Assembly: GCF_000299415.1 (NCBI RefSeq)
Contig: NZ_AMPG01000002.1
Coordinates: forward strand, 1,005,193-1,069,192
Origin: Candidatus Microthrix parvicella Bio17-1
Lineage (GTDB): Bacteria > Actinomycetota > Acidimicrobiia > Acidimicrobiales > Microtrichaceae
DNA: 64,000 bases
Reading direction: 5' to 3'
The position numbers were made by a program, and so were the translations under genes. This document shows, in pieces, positions 26,688 through 35,155 of the stretch (position 1 is the first letter of the stretch; each line of letters begins with the position of its first letter). Below the pieces are notes generated by a model. It did no database searches and had not been told where the DNA came from. It saw only the letters and a list, made by a program, of their open reading frames with translations.

Positions 26688-28349
26688 TCAGTCCAGACCG
26701 AGCGCCTCGCTGAGCGCGTTCACGTAGTCGGCTTCGGAGTCGTACCACAGCCCGAACCCGTGAACATCTTCGAAGAGATTGCCGAGCTGCCGGAGCCGAG
26801 TTGAGGCATCTCCGGAGTTCTCCACAAATGAGAGCGTTGCAGCCGCTGATTCAGCTACCGAAAAGCGGGAGACGGGCGCGGGCGACGGATGCATCACTCC
26901 CCAGCCGATCAATGGGTACCGACCTGGCAGAACGGGCGTCAGCTCGGTCGTCGTGCCAGTGAAACTGTCGCTGGACCCGATCACGGCTGGATTGTGGTCG
27001 ATCGTCAGTTCGGGAATCACGACCTCACGGGAGATCAGGTCCAACTCTGGGTATGGGACATCTGCCAGCGCGACGCCTCGGCGGGCGAGCAATGCTTGGA
27101 GGCGCTCACCGAGCACGAAGAGTCCCGGTTGAAGGAGCACCATCTCGGAGCCGATTCGAGCAGCCGTGGCCCGGACGCGAAGCCGACCGGGGTTCGAATC
27201 GAATCCGATGATCTGATCCTGAAGGTTCCACAACAATGCTCGCAAGACTCTTGCGGCTGACCGGCTTCGAACCCGCAGGTCGCTTCCTTGTAGCAACAGA
27301 TTCAGCTCGTTGACCGGTCCACCCCCGGGCGATGCTGATGGCAACGCAACCGAAAAACTGTGCCCAGCCCGTGGATCTGAGACTGGCGGGTCGCCAAACA
27401 GCGCGTCGAGACAGTCGCGTGCGGCATCATCGCCGTAGCGAACACCAACATGGAAGTCGTTGAGCCGATAGACCCTTGTGCCAAGCCAGCGATTCGAGAG
27501 CTCCGCCCCGTCCCCCTGTGCGCATTGCCCGCCGGTCTCCAACAGATAGCGGACCCTGGCAGATCCATCACCGCGTCCCACCGTTTCAAACTGACTTTGT
27601 TCAACGCCCGATAGCCGTGAGACCAAAGCAGGTACGTCGACGTTCCCGTACGCCGGTGGATCGATGAGGCGAAGGTCCGAGTCGAGATGGAACGCTGCCG
27701 GAGTCCCAATTCCAGGAAAGGGGCCGAACTCGTCAACCCCTCTCAAGAGGACGTCAGCTTCGAGTCCCGCCAACTCAAGCAACTCGCGGTTTGCTTGAGC
27801 CGTCCCGGATGCAAGCAGAACAAGCCGCACTCCGGCCGCCGAAAGCGGATCTCGGCACTCGGCGAGCACGTCCGCAATCGACGCGCAGTACCCGCAATTC
27901 GGATTCCAGTTGATGAGGAGCGCTTCCGTGCCTATGAGTTCATCGAGTTCGAACTTGGAGCCATCCAGGTCGACCGCCTGGAATGGAGGAAGGGAGGCGC
28001 CAACCTCGTCGAATTCCGAGAAGGGTTCGAATGTGATGCCGCTAGTCAGGTCGTCAGGAGGTCGGACACCTTCGAGGAGCCCTATTGCGCCGACCTGTTG
28101 AGCGAAGGCGACAACCTCGGCGGCCACCATGCTTCGGTCGACCCCGAAGAGTTCAGTCAGTTGGGTGATGACCTGATCAATGGTTGTGCGTCCATTCAAC
28201 GAAGACCAGATTGTCGCGCTGGTCGAGTTGAGAACCGTCGCAGTCGCCCAGCCGTTGAGGAGAACCGTTTCGCCACTCACTGAGATCGCCTCAACTGACG
28301 CAACGGCCTGAGGAACGAAGTTTAAGTCAGCTCTACTCGATGGCTTCAA
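26688..28349 (-). CDS. PqqD-like, thioredoxin-like and P-loop-less kinase-like fusion
   Basis: The 553-aa product has three modules. Residues about 15-95 are PqqD-like (GETVLLNGWATATVLNSTSA, then TTIDQVITQL). Residues about 115-255 are a TlpA/AhpC-type redoxin with C152-x-x-C155 in NWNPNCGYCASI and the cis-Pro region FPGIGTPAAF. Residues about 280-550 align in plan with HprK-like proteins (RLNDFHVGVRYGDDAARDC entry, IGSEMVLLQPGL, then PYPELDLISREV) but lack a P-loop. The redoxin has no membrane anchor or signal, so it acts in the cytoplasm. It lies downstream of the glycine-rich Tat protein on the same strand, 108 bases away, and is convergent with the interrupted kinase. Confidence 0.72.
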   Translation of the reverse strand: MKPSSRADLNFVPQAVASVEAISVSGETVLLNGWATATVLNSTSATIWSSLNGRTTIDQVITQLTELFGVDRSMVAAEVVAFAQQVGAIGLLEGVRPPDDLTSGITFEPFSEFDEVGASLPPFQAVDLDGSKFELDELIGTEALLINWNPNCGYCASIADVLAECRDPLSAAGVRLVLLASGTAQANRELLELAGLEADVLLRGVDEFGPFPGIGTPAAFHLDSDLRLIDPPAYGNVDVPALVSRLSGVEQSQFETVGRGDGSARVRYLLETGGQCAQGDGAELSNRWLGTRVYRLNDFHVGVRYGDDAARDCLDALFGDPPVSDPRAGHSFSVALPSASPGGGPVNELNLLLQGSDLRVRSRSAARVLRALLWNLQDQIIGFDSNPGRLRVRATAARIGSEMVLLQPGLFVLGERLQALLARRGVALADVPYPELDLISREVVIPELTIDHNPAVIGSSDSFTGTTTELTPVLPGRYPLIGWGVMHPSPAPVSRFSVAESAAATLSFVENSGDASTRLRQLGNLFEDVHGFGLWYDSEADYVNALSEALGLD

Positions 28350-28457
28350 CGCAGGACGCCGGACACGAATCGGGTTCTTCCGTAATACGTGGCGGCGATC
28401 AGGAAGAACACCCGGCCCTACTGGTTTGGAGCCGGATGCACTGGACGAGAGCCACGT

Positions 28458-29543
28458 TCAGATTCCCACCCAGACTTCGCCTCGGGCTCCGTTAGCGCCA
28501 CTAAAAGGCCCCTGGGTGATGCGGGATGCACCGCCGCCACCACCACCCCCGGGAGCAAAGCCGGGCATCCCGTTTCCGTCCTTGATGCCGTCGCCGCCTG
28601 CGCCGCCGTCGATAACGCCACCACCACCGCCGCTTCCGCCGCCTCCACCGGAGGCATTTCCGCTATTCCCTTGGGTGCCGCTGCTGCCATTGGCGGCATC
28701 ACTTCCGCCTCCACCGCCACCGCCACCGCTGTTGCCGGTCGCGCCGCGCTTCCCTCCGGCGCCACCGCTCTTGGTGTTGGTTCCGACGGACGCCCCAGCG
28801 GTACCCGCGCTACCACCCCCATTGCCGCCACCAATGATTCCCCCAATGCCGCCACCACCGCCTTGGGCAGAAAGCGTGGCATCGTCCAAGAACGAAGAGG
28901 TGCCGCCATACGCCCCATCATTGCCCTTGTTGCCTACAGCAGCCGTTCTGGCAACCCCTCCGGTGCCCCCTGCAGCCACCGTCACTGAGTACATCTTGCA
29001 CGGGCTTACCGTGAGAGTCGACGAAGCGTATGCCCCGCCCCCACCGCCACCTCCCGGGTAATAGCCTCCGCCGGTATTGATGCCGCCACCTCCACCGCCG
29101 CCGCCGCCCCAAGCGCGAACAAGGACCGATGTTTGGCCGGACCGAGTCGTGTACGGGTCCGACGCAGCGTACTTCTTGCCAACCCCTGTTCGGTCGGTCG
29201 GCACGATTCCAGGCCCGCAGCCTGACGCTGCCGCTGCCGGATCAGTAAGTGCGAAGGTCGTAACGGTTGCAGCGGTGAACGCCGCACCGCCGGTTGCCAA
29301 CGCTCGACGCCGAGACCACACCCGCGGATCTACTGTCACGCCCGCCGCGACCAATCCGTCAACAGCGTCAACCAGTTCTCCGGGCACAGCACTGAGATGG
29401 AGGCCACCGCAGATCAGATCCAGTGCCTCCACTCCGTCGCCCACCACACGATGCAACTCGCCGGACGGATCGAAGATGATCGCCTCGTCACCGACATGCT
29501 CGACTCGCAATCCGCTCCGAAGTTCAATTATTGGTTCCGGCAT
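28458..29543 (-). CDS. PqqD-like domain, Tat signal and glycine-rich exported protein
   Basis: About 361 aa from ATG 29543, with GGAG eight bases upstream; a longer frame to 29594 is less likely. Residues 1-75 resemble a PqqD domain (DEAIIFDPSGELHRVV, then a helix VEALDLICGGLHL). Residues 78-80 are arginines of a Tat signal (SRRRALATGGAAF), followed by a hydrophobic stretch and an AAAASG cleavage region. The mature part is an extreme glycine-rich domain with VRAWGGGGGG, ASSTLTVSP and SVTVAAGGTGG, like the secreted Gly-rich repeat family. A folded PqqD domain ahead of an export signal is very unusual: the recognition domain and substrate appear to be one polypeptide. Confidence 0.75.
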   Translation of the reverse strand: MPEPIIELRSGLRVEHVGDEAIIFDPSGELHRVVGDGVEALDLICGGLHLSAVPGELVDAVDGLVAAGVTVDPRVWSRRRALATGGAAFTAATVTTFALTDPAAAASGCGPGIVPTDRTGVGKKYAASDPYTTRSGQTSVLVRAWGGGGGGGGGINTGGGYYPGGGGGGGAYASSTLTVSPCKMYSVTVAAGGTGGVARTAAVGNKGNDGAYGGTSSFLDDATLSAQGGGGGIGGIIGGGNGGGSAGTAGASVGTNTKSGGAGGKRGATGNSGGGGGGGGSDAANGSSGTQGNSGNASGGGGGSGGGGGVIDGGAGGDGIKDGNGMPGFAPGGGGGGGASRITQGPFSGANGARGEVWVGI

Positions 29544-30380
29544 GCCGTTATCTCCAGTGTGTCCAATCCCCGGCAGAATTCCGGGCCTTCGCAACGATTC
29601 CCGAACCCCGAATCATACATTCCAAGCCTTCCCTGACGCCAAAGGTTGCCAGGGGTGCACCCAAGGGGCCGAGGATCTTGTGGATCCCCGCGATCAGATA
29701 GACCTGATCGTCGCCGTCGAGGCATCAACCCCTCGCCCGGAACCACCGCTCCCGACATCGTTGACAACATCGTCGACTACGAAATGGCCGAGCGGGCCGG
29801 TCGGCACTGGTATGACAAGTCTGTCCTCGACATCAGCGAACTTCTGGTGATCGAGATGGACGGCCGGTTGCAGGTCGCTGACCCAAGAGGCCCTCGGCTT
29901 GGCCGACCGGGGTGAGAGCCACCACTTGATCCACAATCCACACCGCCGGCACCACCTGCGGCGACGCTACTGTGGTTGACCACTCCGGAGGGCCAATCCT
30001 GCAGGGACGACCGCTGAGGTCGGTGAATCACGGCTGGGCTTCGAGGTTTGTGACACCAGTTCCGTCGTGATCTCGTTGGATATGCCATAGATCCATAGCA
30101 TTCGGGCATCGACGAACAGCCGGGAGGGGTGATGTTGGCGGTCTCTTCGGTCACTTCAGACTCCTCTGGGGGCGGGCGATTAGCAGGGCGGGATGGTAGC
30201 AAGCGGTCACGAACCCAACTCAATTCGTGGCCGTGACTTGGATCACACGCACCCGCTCGCCAGAGCCGCAAGCACGGCGCCGCCGTCGGTCTACTGGTTC
30301 GTCACCACGGCCAGAGATCTGGTTGGTCGTCAGCCGCTCGGTCGAACCACGGCTTCGAGGACCATTCGAGCACTACTCTC
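29544..30380. other. Intergenic stretch with possible decayed small gene
   Basis: No confident gene is seen in these 837 bases. The best candidate is a minus-strand frame 29777-30154 starting at GTG 30154 with an excellent AGAGGAG six bases upstream (MTEETANITPPGCSSMPECY...), 125 codons, but its composition is poor after the first dozen codons. A neighbouring frame on the same strand contains LFVDARMLWIYGISNEITTE, which is more protein-like, so a frameshifted small gene is possible. The left end also holds the promoter region of the Gly-rich gene, and the right end that of the oxygenase at 30381. Confidence 0.4.
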
Positions 30381-31064
30381 GTGGAGGTGAACACACCGAT
30401 CGAAGCACCGACCGTGTCACTCGATGTCGCCGTCGACGTCAACCAGTTATTCGCCACCCCGGTGTGGAGCGCCCACCTTGGTTTCATGGATCGTCATGTC
30501 GACGCCATGCTCCGCGATATCACCGCCTTGTACAAGGATCCCGGACCGGCCCCTGGCTATCCCGTCGGTGACCACACCATGCCGGTGCTGCAGGACCTGC
30601 CCGGGGACCACTGGCGAGACTTCTTCGCAGCGTTGGTCAACGTCACCGAGGCGGTCTCCCCCGAACGCGACGAGCGGTGGTCGTTGAAGAGCTGGGCCCT
30701 GCGCCATCCGGTGCCCGAGACCGAGCTGCGCACCGAAGATGAGGCAATCGGACAGGTCCATCACCACTCGCCTGCGATGTTCTCGTCGGTCTTCTACCTT
30801 CAGCTACCCACCAGCGGCTACACACCCGAACAACTTGGCACAGTGTTTCGCCATCCCGTGCCCGGTGCCGGCGACCTCTTCAGCCCCAACCTGGTGACTT
30901 TCCCTGCCTACGACCTGGACCTGTTGTTGTTTCCGGGCAACGTCGACCACGCGTCGAAGAAGCCGTTCGTTGGCGTCGAGGGGCCCGACCGGATCGTGGT
31001 GGTCACCGACGTGTTTCTTACCCACGGCAATGACGGCTGGGCACCGCGCCGCAAGGTTGGTTGA
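30381..31064 (+). CDS. Putative 2OG-Fe(II) oxygenase (P4H-like, 2OG-FeII_Oxy_5 type)
   Basis: The product is 227 aa. VNQLFATPVWSAHLG is the usual start of this group. The putative iron-site strand is GQVHHHSPAMFSSVFYLQLP, and the distal strand is DLLLFPGNVDHASKKPF with PDRIVVVTDVFL after it. The family hydroxylates small molecules or proteins; substrate unknown. Start choice is uncertain between GTG 30381 and GTG 30387, since no strong ribosome-binding site is seen. It is convergent with the cupin-like gene of locus B, with 15 bases between stops. Confidence 0.7.
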   Translation: MEVNTPIEAPTVSLDVAVDVNQLFATPVWSAHLGFMDRHVDAMLRDITALYKDPGPAPGYPVGDHTMPVLQDLPGDHWRDFFAALVNVTEAVSPERDERWSLKSWALRHPVPETELRTEDEAIGQVHHHSPAMFSSVFYLQLPTSGYTPEQLGTVFRHPVPGAGDLFSPNLVTFPAYDLDLLLFPGNVDHASKKPFVGVEGPDRIVVVTDVFLTHGNDGWAPRRKVG

Positions 31065-31079
31065 CCTGACGCTGGCGGC

Positions 31080-32132
31080 CTAGGGCGAGGCCGGCACCCA
31101 GGTCGCCTCCAGCCAGCCGTGGGTGCCGCCGACGTCCACCAGCTCGGCGGCCAACGACCGGTCGCCGCCGAACAGCCTGATGAGGTCGGCGAAGCTGACC
31201 GGCTCACCTGCGAGCACGACGGCCAACGGGTAGACCCGCCGCCGCGAAACCGACACCAGCCGTCCTGCGATCGCCACGAGCAGCGAGGTGTCAGTCACCT
31301 CGCACAGCACCACTCCGCCCGGGGCGCAACACCGCACCGTCAGCGGGTCGGGCCGATCGGTCCGGGTGCTTGGAGGAGCCGGGGCTGTCCCCCACCGGGC
31401 TCGGCGAGCCGGCTCGAACGACGCAATGGGCTCCCGCCGCAGGTCGACCGACGCCTGCCACCCGTCGATGGCCGCGGTGATGTTGGCGATGGTCTCACCA
31501 TCGCTACCGGTTGGACGGCCGCGGGCCAGGATGACCGTGCCCCACGGCGAGACGGTATCGAGCTGGGCGGGTGTGCCGGCCCGAAGCGAGGCCGCCATGC
31601 CCGGATACAGCACGCTGGCCTCGCCATCGACTTCCAGCGTGGACGAGCCGGTCACCTGGGCAACGATTTGAGGTCCGTCGGCGTCGAGTGACCTGCTGGC
31701 ACCCTCCCTGGCGACCGCCACCTCGACCGTGGTTGGGAGCCCGAAGACCCGCTCGGTGGGCTCGGCGATGCGCCGGCCCAAGCCCTCGTGCCGGGCGAAC
31801 CCAATCGTCTCAACCCAACCACAATCTGCAATGACATCCCGCCACCCGGTCACGGGTCGTTCAGGAAGGAACGACCCGATCGTTTCGTCATCTGCCACAC
31901 TCAGATCGAAGCCGAGTGGCTCACCGCTGATACGGACATCAGAGTCGGGAGTAAACGTCGCACCAAACCCGATCTGGTGCACCTGACGTTGCGACTCGTC
32001 GAAGCAGGCGGAGGCCGAGTCGGCCAACCACTGCGCATCCTCACTGGGATGGTCGCGAGGCATCGTCAAGGTGAGCTCGCTGTCGGCCGGCCCGACGTCG
32101 GTAACGGCCCGGGGCCGCCTGGACGCCTCCAT
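31080..32132 (-). CDS. Degenerate cupin/JmjC-like protein, last gene of locus B
   Basis: About 350 aa from ATG 32132, which overlaps the TAA of the oxygenase upstream (TAATG at 32130-32134); the longer open frame to 32618 lies inside that gene. The middle contains a cupin-like part (QIVAQVTGSSTLEVDGEAS, LYPGMAASLRAGTPAQL). The C-terminus has the winged-helix-like tail shared with the genes at 15593, 17614 and 35633. Iron ligands are not apparent. A PRDHPSEDAQWL segment opens the protein. Probably a pseudo-oxygenase or binding protein; family assignment rests on layout. Confidence 0.5.
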   Translation of the reverse strand: MEASRRPRAVTDVGPADSELTLTMPRDHPSEDAQWLADSASACFDESQRQVHQIGFGATFTPDSDVRISGEPLGFDLSVADDETIGSFLPERPVTGWRDVIADCGWVETIGFARHEGLGRRIAEPTERVFGLPTTVEVAVAREGASRSLDADGPQIVAQVTGSSTLEVDGEASVLYPGMAASLRAGTPAQLDTVSPWGTVILARGRPTGSDGETIANITAAIDGWQASVDLRREPIASFEPARRARWGTAPAPPSTRTDRPDPLTVRCCAPGGVVLCEVTDTSLLVAIAGRLVSVSRRRVYPLAVVLAGEPVSFADLIRLFGGDRSLAAELVDVGGTHGWLEATWVPASP

Positions 32133-32807
32133 TAACGAAAGCTTGGCCCGTGCATCCAACCGACCAACGCCAACCGCTCCCCTGCGGTCACCGGTGTCAC
32201 GCGGTGCCAAAAAAAGCTGGGAAAGATCGTCATCGAGCCCACCTCTCGGTTGGTGGGCCCGAAGCCCTGCACCTCGAGGTCGCCCCCCTCGTAGCTGTCG
32301 GCCTCCGACAGCTGCAACGTGAACGTGAGCTTTCGCAGGGGGCTCGTCGTGGCCGCGTCCGGGTGCCAGCCATAGTGACCCTGGCCCGGCCGGTACAGCA
32401 CGAGCACCGGCGGATCGTCGTCGACCACCCCGAAGAGGTCGCAGCGAAAGTGCAGATCGTTGACCGCATTCAGCGTGCCGACGATCTTGTCCAAAAACTC
32501 CGGCTGAGCTGAGAAGTCGATGCCCAGCACCTGGACATCGCGCACCAGCTCCCCATCCCGCTCCATCGTGACCGGTTCGAACGCGTCGACGTCGATCGAG
32601 TCTCGAAGCGCGGCGCACTCCTCTGACGAGGAGAACTCGGCGGCGGCGACGGTGAAAGCACCCGGATTACCTACTTGCCCCTGAAATAGTGGTTGGGTTG
32701 GCCGGTTTGAGCGGTGAACTGCCCTCGTGGTGAGGGGTGTTCGGGTTGGTAGGCGCGGCCGGTCAGAGCGGCGTGGATGATGTTCGGGGTCGTGACCTTG
32801 GGGTGGG

Positions 32808-34175
32808 TCAGTGGGTGAGGCCGGCGATCTTGACCAGGTTGTGGGACAGGACGCCCCATCCGCACCAGATCCGTGCGCCTTCGAGTCCGCGGTTGCGGGC
32901 TCGTTCCCAACCGTGTTGCCGTTTCAGGGTGGCTATGCGCCCTTCGGAACCGGTGCGCCACTTGACCAACTCGACGAACCGGTCCTCGGATTGGGCGTCG
33001 CGGCGCGCAGTGCCGGGTTGACCTTTGCGGGGAATCGCCACCAGGTCGACACCGAGATCTTCGAGCTGGGTGTCGACCGATGCGAGGCCGTAACCGCGGT
33101 CTGCTGTGACAGCATCAGGAGTTGCTCCGACCGCTGCGATGATCCTCTCGATCGCCGGTCCGAGGCGGGGGCCGTCGGGTGGGATCCCCGCTTCGAGTTC
33201 GTAGTCCAACACGATCCCGTCTGGGTTGTCGGTGACTTGGCCGGTGTAACCAAACTGGGTCGGCTTCGCAAGGGATCCTTTCCGGATCGGGCGTGCGTCA
33301 CCGTCGAAGAGCGACACCCGTCGTGTCTTCGACTCCGGCATGACTCCAGCGAGCCGGAGCCGTGTCTGAGCGATGATCTGTTCGACCGCGTCGATGAGAT
33401 GTTCGAGATCGGCGAGCATTGAGCGCAGACGTCGCACCGGCCGATCCTCGACTCGTTTGGCGTTCTTCAGGACCCGTTTGGCCTGTGCCACCACCGATTC
33501 GGCCAGATCGGCCAGCTCGCCGGTGACCGCCAACACCTCGCCTTTGGCTTCGGCTGTGCGCTTGCGGAGCTTGGAGGCAACCCGGTGTGCGTGACGTCGG
33601 GCGGCTTCGGTCGGGTCATCAAAGGCGGTCCGTGGTGCCACCCCGACGTCTCGGATCCGGCCCACCAGCCGTGCCAGCGATGCACAGCCTTTGGTCAGCA
33701 TCCCCGAATCGGTTGGGTACTTGATGTCGGCCGGCACGACGGTGGTGTCGGCCCGCAACCAGCACACATCTACGACTCCTGCCTCGACGGCCTTCCCGAC
33801 CAAAGCAACGTTCAGTTCTTCGATCGTGGACGGACCGATCCGTTTGGTGATCTTCATCAACGTGGACGGGTGAGGTGCCCGCTGCCCGAGCGGGATCCGA
33901 CAGAATCGAAGCCAGCTCAACGAGTCCGACACCTCAGCGCACAACGTCTCGAACCCGAGCCGATACCGGTATTTCAAGAACATCAACCGCAAGAACGTCT
34001 CCATCGGGATCGACGGTCGACCAAAGTCCGGGTCGAACCACCCACGGAACGGCTCAAAGAACCTCGGGTCGTCCAACAGGCGATCAACCGAGACCAGTTC
34101 CGGGGCCATCACCAAAGCCTCCGGTGGCAACATCGATTCCCACAACGTCGGCTGAGGACATACGGTACGTAACAC
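32808..34175 (-). CDS. DUF772-type IS transposase (IS5/IS1182-like or ISNCY), copy 1
   Basis: About 455 aa from GTG 34175; the frame is open to 34277, but that part runs through a hairpin arm. The N-terminal DUF772 region is evident (RTVCPQPTLWESMLPPEAL, FRGWFDPDFGRPSIPMET, LMFLKYRYRLGFETLC). The DDE core follows: LRADTTVVPADIKYPTDSG, then AVTADRGYGLASVDTQL, then a Glu in VKWRTGSEGRIATLKRQHGW. A GGAG lies eight bases before the GTG but inside a strong stem. Family naming is uncertain between IS1182-like and ISNCY. Confidence 0.9.
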   Translation of the reverse strand: MLRTVCPQPTLWESMLPPEALVMAPELVSVDRLLDDPRFFEPFRGWFDPDFGRPSIPMETFLRLMFLKYRYRLGFETLCAEVSDSLSWLRFCRIPLGQRAPHPSTLMKITKRIGPSTIEELNVALVGKAVEAGVVDVCWLRADTTVVPADIKYPTDSGMLTKGCASLARLVGRIRDVGVAPRTAFDDPTEAARRHAHRVASKLRKRTAEAKGEVLAVTGELADLAESVVAQAKRVLKNAKRVEDRPVRRLRSMLADLEHLIDAVEQIIAQTRLRLAGVMPESKTRRVSLFDGDARPIRKGSLAKPTQFGYTGQVTDNPDGIVLDYELEAGIPPDGPRLGPAIERIIAAVGATPDAVTADRGYGLASVDTQLEDLGVDLVAIPRKGQPGTARRDAQSEDRFVELVKWRTGSEGRIATLKRQHGWERARNRGLEGARIWCGWGVLSHNLVKIAGLTH

Positions 34176-34227
34176 GATGATGGCTCCGATCTTCAGGGCT
34201 TCACTTCTGTGATCGGAGCCATCATCG
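34175..34227 (-). promoter_or_regulatory. Hairpin masking the transposase start, copy 1
   Basis: Perfect 17-bp arms 34175-34191 and 34211-34227 with a 19-base loop. The arm nearest the gene contains the GGAG ribosome-binding site, and its last base is the first base of the GTG start. Transcripts entering from outside the IS would fold this stem and hide the start, a known way for IS elements to limit read-through expression. The same structure is present in copy 2 at 46428-46480. Confidence 0.7.
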
Positions 34228-34411
34228 CGTGTCGGATTCCCGCACGCGAATCGACCCACCCCAACACTGAACGACATATCTCACGACTATTTCAGGGGCA
34301 AGTACCTAACGGACGGCAGATGCGGTCGACCATCAAAACATCGTAGACCGTTCAACAGGTGTCCCGAGCGGTTCGGTTATCACCGGGCACCGCCGCTGCC
34401 GGGGATCATCG

Positions 34412-35113
34412 CTATGCCAAATGGTGCTTGATCCAGTCTGCGATCTCGCCGTCATCCTGGCTGACGAACGACGTGGCCTCGGCCGCGATCCGAACCAAAC
34501 AATCGAAGGAGTCGTGAACGTCGAGCCCATCCTTGAGCTGAAGGTGCCGCTGGCACAGCGCCGCACACAGGCGAGCCTCGCTGGCCTCCCCCAGCCCGGC
34601 AAAGATCACGGCGCCGATCTGCGGCTCGGCCACCACCGGCGGTTGAGCGATCTGGGGCTGCAGCGGCCCCCTGAGCAGGGCGCGGCCCGTGTGGAGATCG
34701 ACCTCGGTGATCATCGAGTCGACCATGCTCCAACCCGCTCGGTCGAGGGCGCGCATCACCCGGATCGAGTCGGCGACCGGCGCTTGGATCAAGACTACCT
34801 GCCCAGACCGCACCGCTACCCGAAAATCGAGGAAGGTCCGGATGCGGGAGGGATCGGGCAGCAACGGCGACAGCAACCCGAGCAGACGACGCTCGACCTC
34901 TTCGCGGGAGCGTGCGCGGGCCAGGCGCACGCCGGTGAGGTCGAAGAGGTCAAACGACGTCGGTCCGAAGCCGCGGAGGGTCTTGTTGGTGACGATCGAC
35001 ATGCCGAGCGCCCGGTAGCTCGGCGTCAGATGTGGGGCCAACACGGTGCGCAGCCGCTCGTAGAGGAGGTCGTCGTCGACCGCCACCGCAATGCGGTGGA
35101 ACGGGATGTCCAA
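34412..35113 (-). CDS. P-loop-less HprK-like protein of locus B
   Basis: About 233 aa if it starts at TTG 35113. The entry FHRIAVAVDDDLLYERLRTV matches the VGVRYGDD and VGVQTNSA entries of the other kinase-like proteins, followed by TFLDFRVAVRSGQVVLIQAP where a P-loop would lie. The residues there (QAPVADSIRV) lack G-x4-GK. The frame is continuous with the PqqD gene upstream: only one TGA (35158-35156) separates them, and the 14 codons between that TGA and the TTG are also protein-like. It is therefore either the distal half of a split PqqD-pseudokinase fusion or a separately started gene. Confidence 0.6.
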   Translation of the reverse strand: MDIPFHRIAVAVDDDLLYERLRTVLAPHLTPSYRALGMSIVTNKTLRGFGPTSFDLFDLTGVRLARARSREEVERRLLGLLSPLLPDPSRIRTFLDFRVAVRSGQVVLIQAPVADSIRVMRALDRAGWSMVDSMITEVDLHTGRALLRGPLQPQIAQPPVVAEPQIGAVIFAGLGEASEARLCAALCQRHLQLKDGLDVHDSFDCLVRIAAEATSFVSQDDGEIADWIKHHLA

Positions 35114-35155
35114 GTCAAGGAAGCGCGCCTCACCGAGGCGCAGGCGTTTGCCCAG

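Larger units (their letters stand above)
32674..34302. mobile_element. 1629-bp DDE insertion sequence, copy 1
   Basis: The ends are CTTGCCCCTGAAATAGT at 32674 and its exact reverse complement ending at 34302. The flanks are the 6-bp duplication TACCTA (32668-32673 and 34303-34308). It carries one DUF772-type transposase on the minus strand. A second copy of the same length lies at 44927-46555, and the encoded transposases are identical. The insertion splits an oxygenase gene. Confidence 0.94.
32132..34333 (-). pseudogene. PKHD-type 2OG-Fe(II) oxygenase interrupted by 1629-bp IS
   Basis: The start ATG (34333-34331) lies right of the IS and encodes MVDRICRPLG. Removing the IS with one TACCTA copy joins it to 32667-32132 in frame, giving 188 aa, the size of the relative at 19420. 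The body keeps HPD in YGWHPDAATTSP, the distal His in FFWHRVTPV and the Arg in GERLALVGWMHGP, so the ancestral enzyme was catalytically complete. The remaining 3' piece could only be expressed from an internal ATG at 32566, lacking about 45 residues. It lies between the P-loop-less kinase-like gene and the cupin-like gene of locus B. Confidence 0.88.

Noticed and set aside
28426..29061. Proline-rich protein on the plus strand
   Set aside because: It is the antisense of the glycine-rich repeats (GGC/GCC content) and has no ribosome-binding site or similarity.
32133..32618. N-terminal extension of the cupin-like gene at 31080
   Set aside because: The region is the real oxygenase gene in another frame; the TAATG overlap fixes the start at 32132.
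32671..32961. Small conserved protein at the IS end, present identically at 44924-45214
   Set aside because: Its conservation is explained by the two identical IS copies; it overlaps the transposase 3' end in another frame and the terminal repeat.
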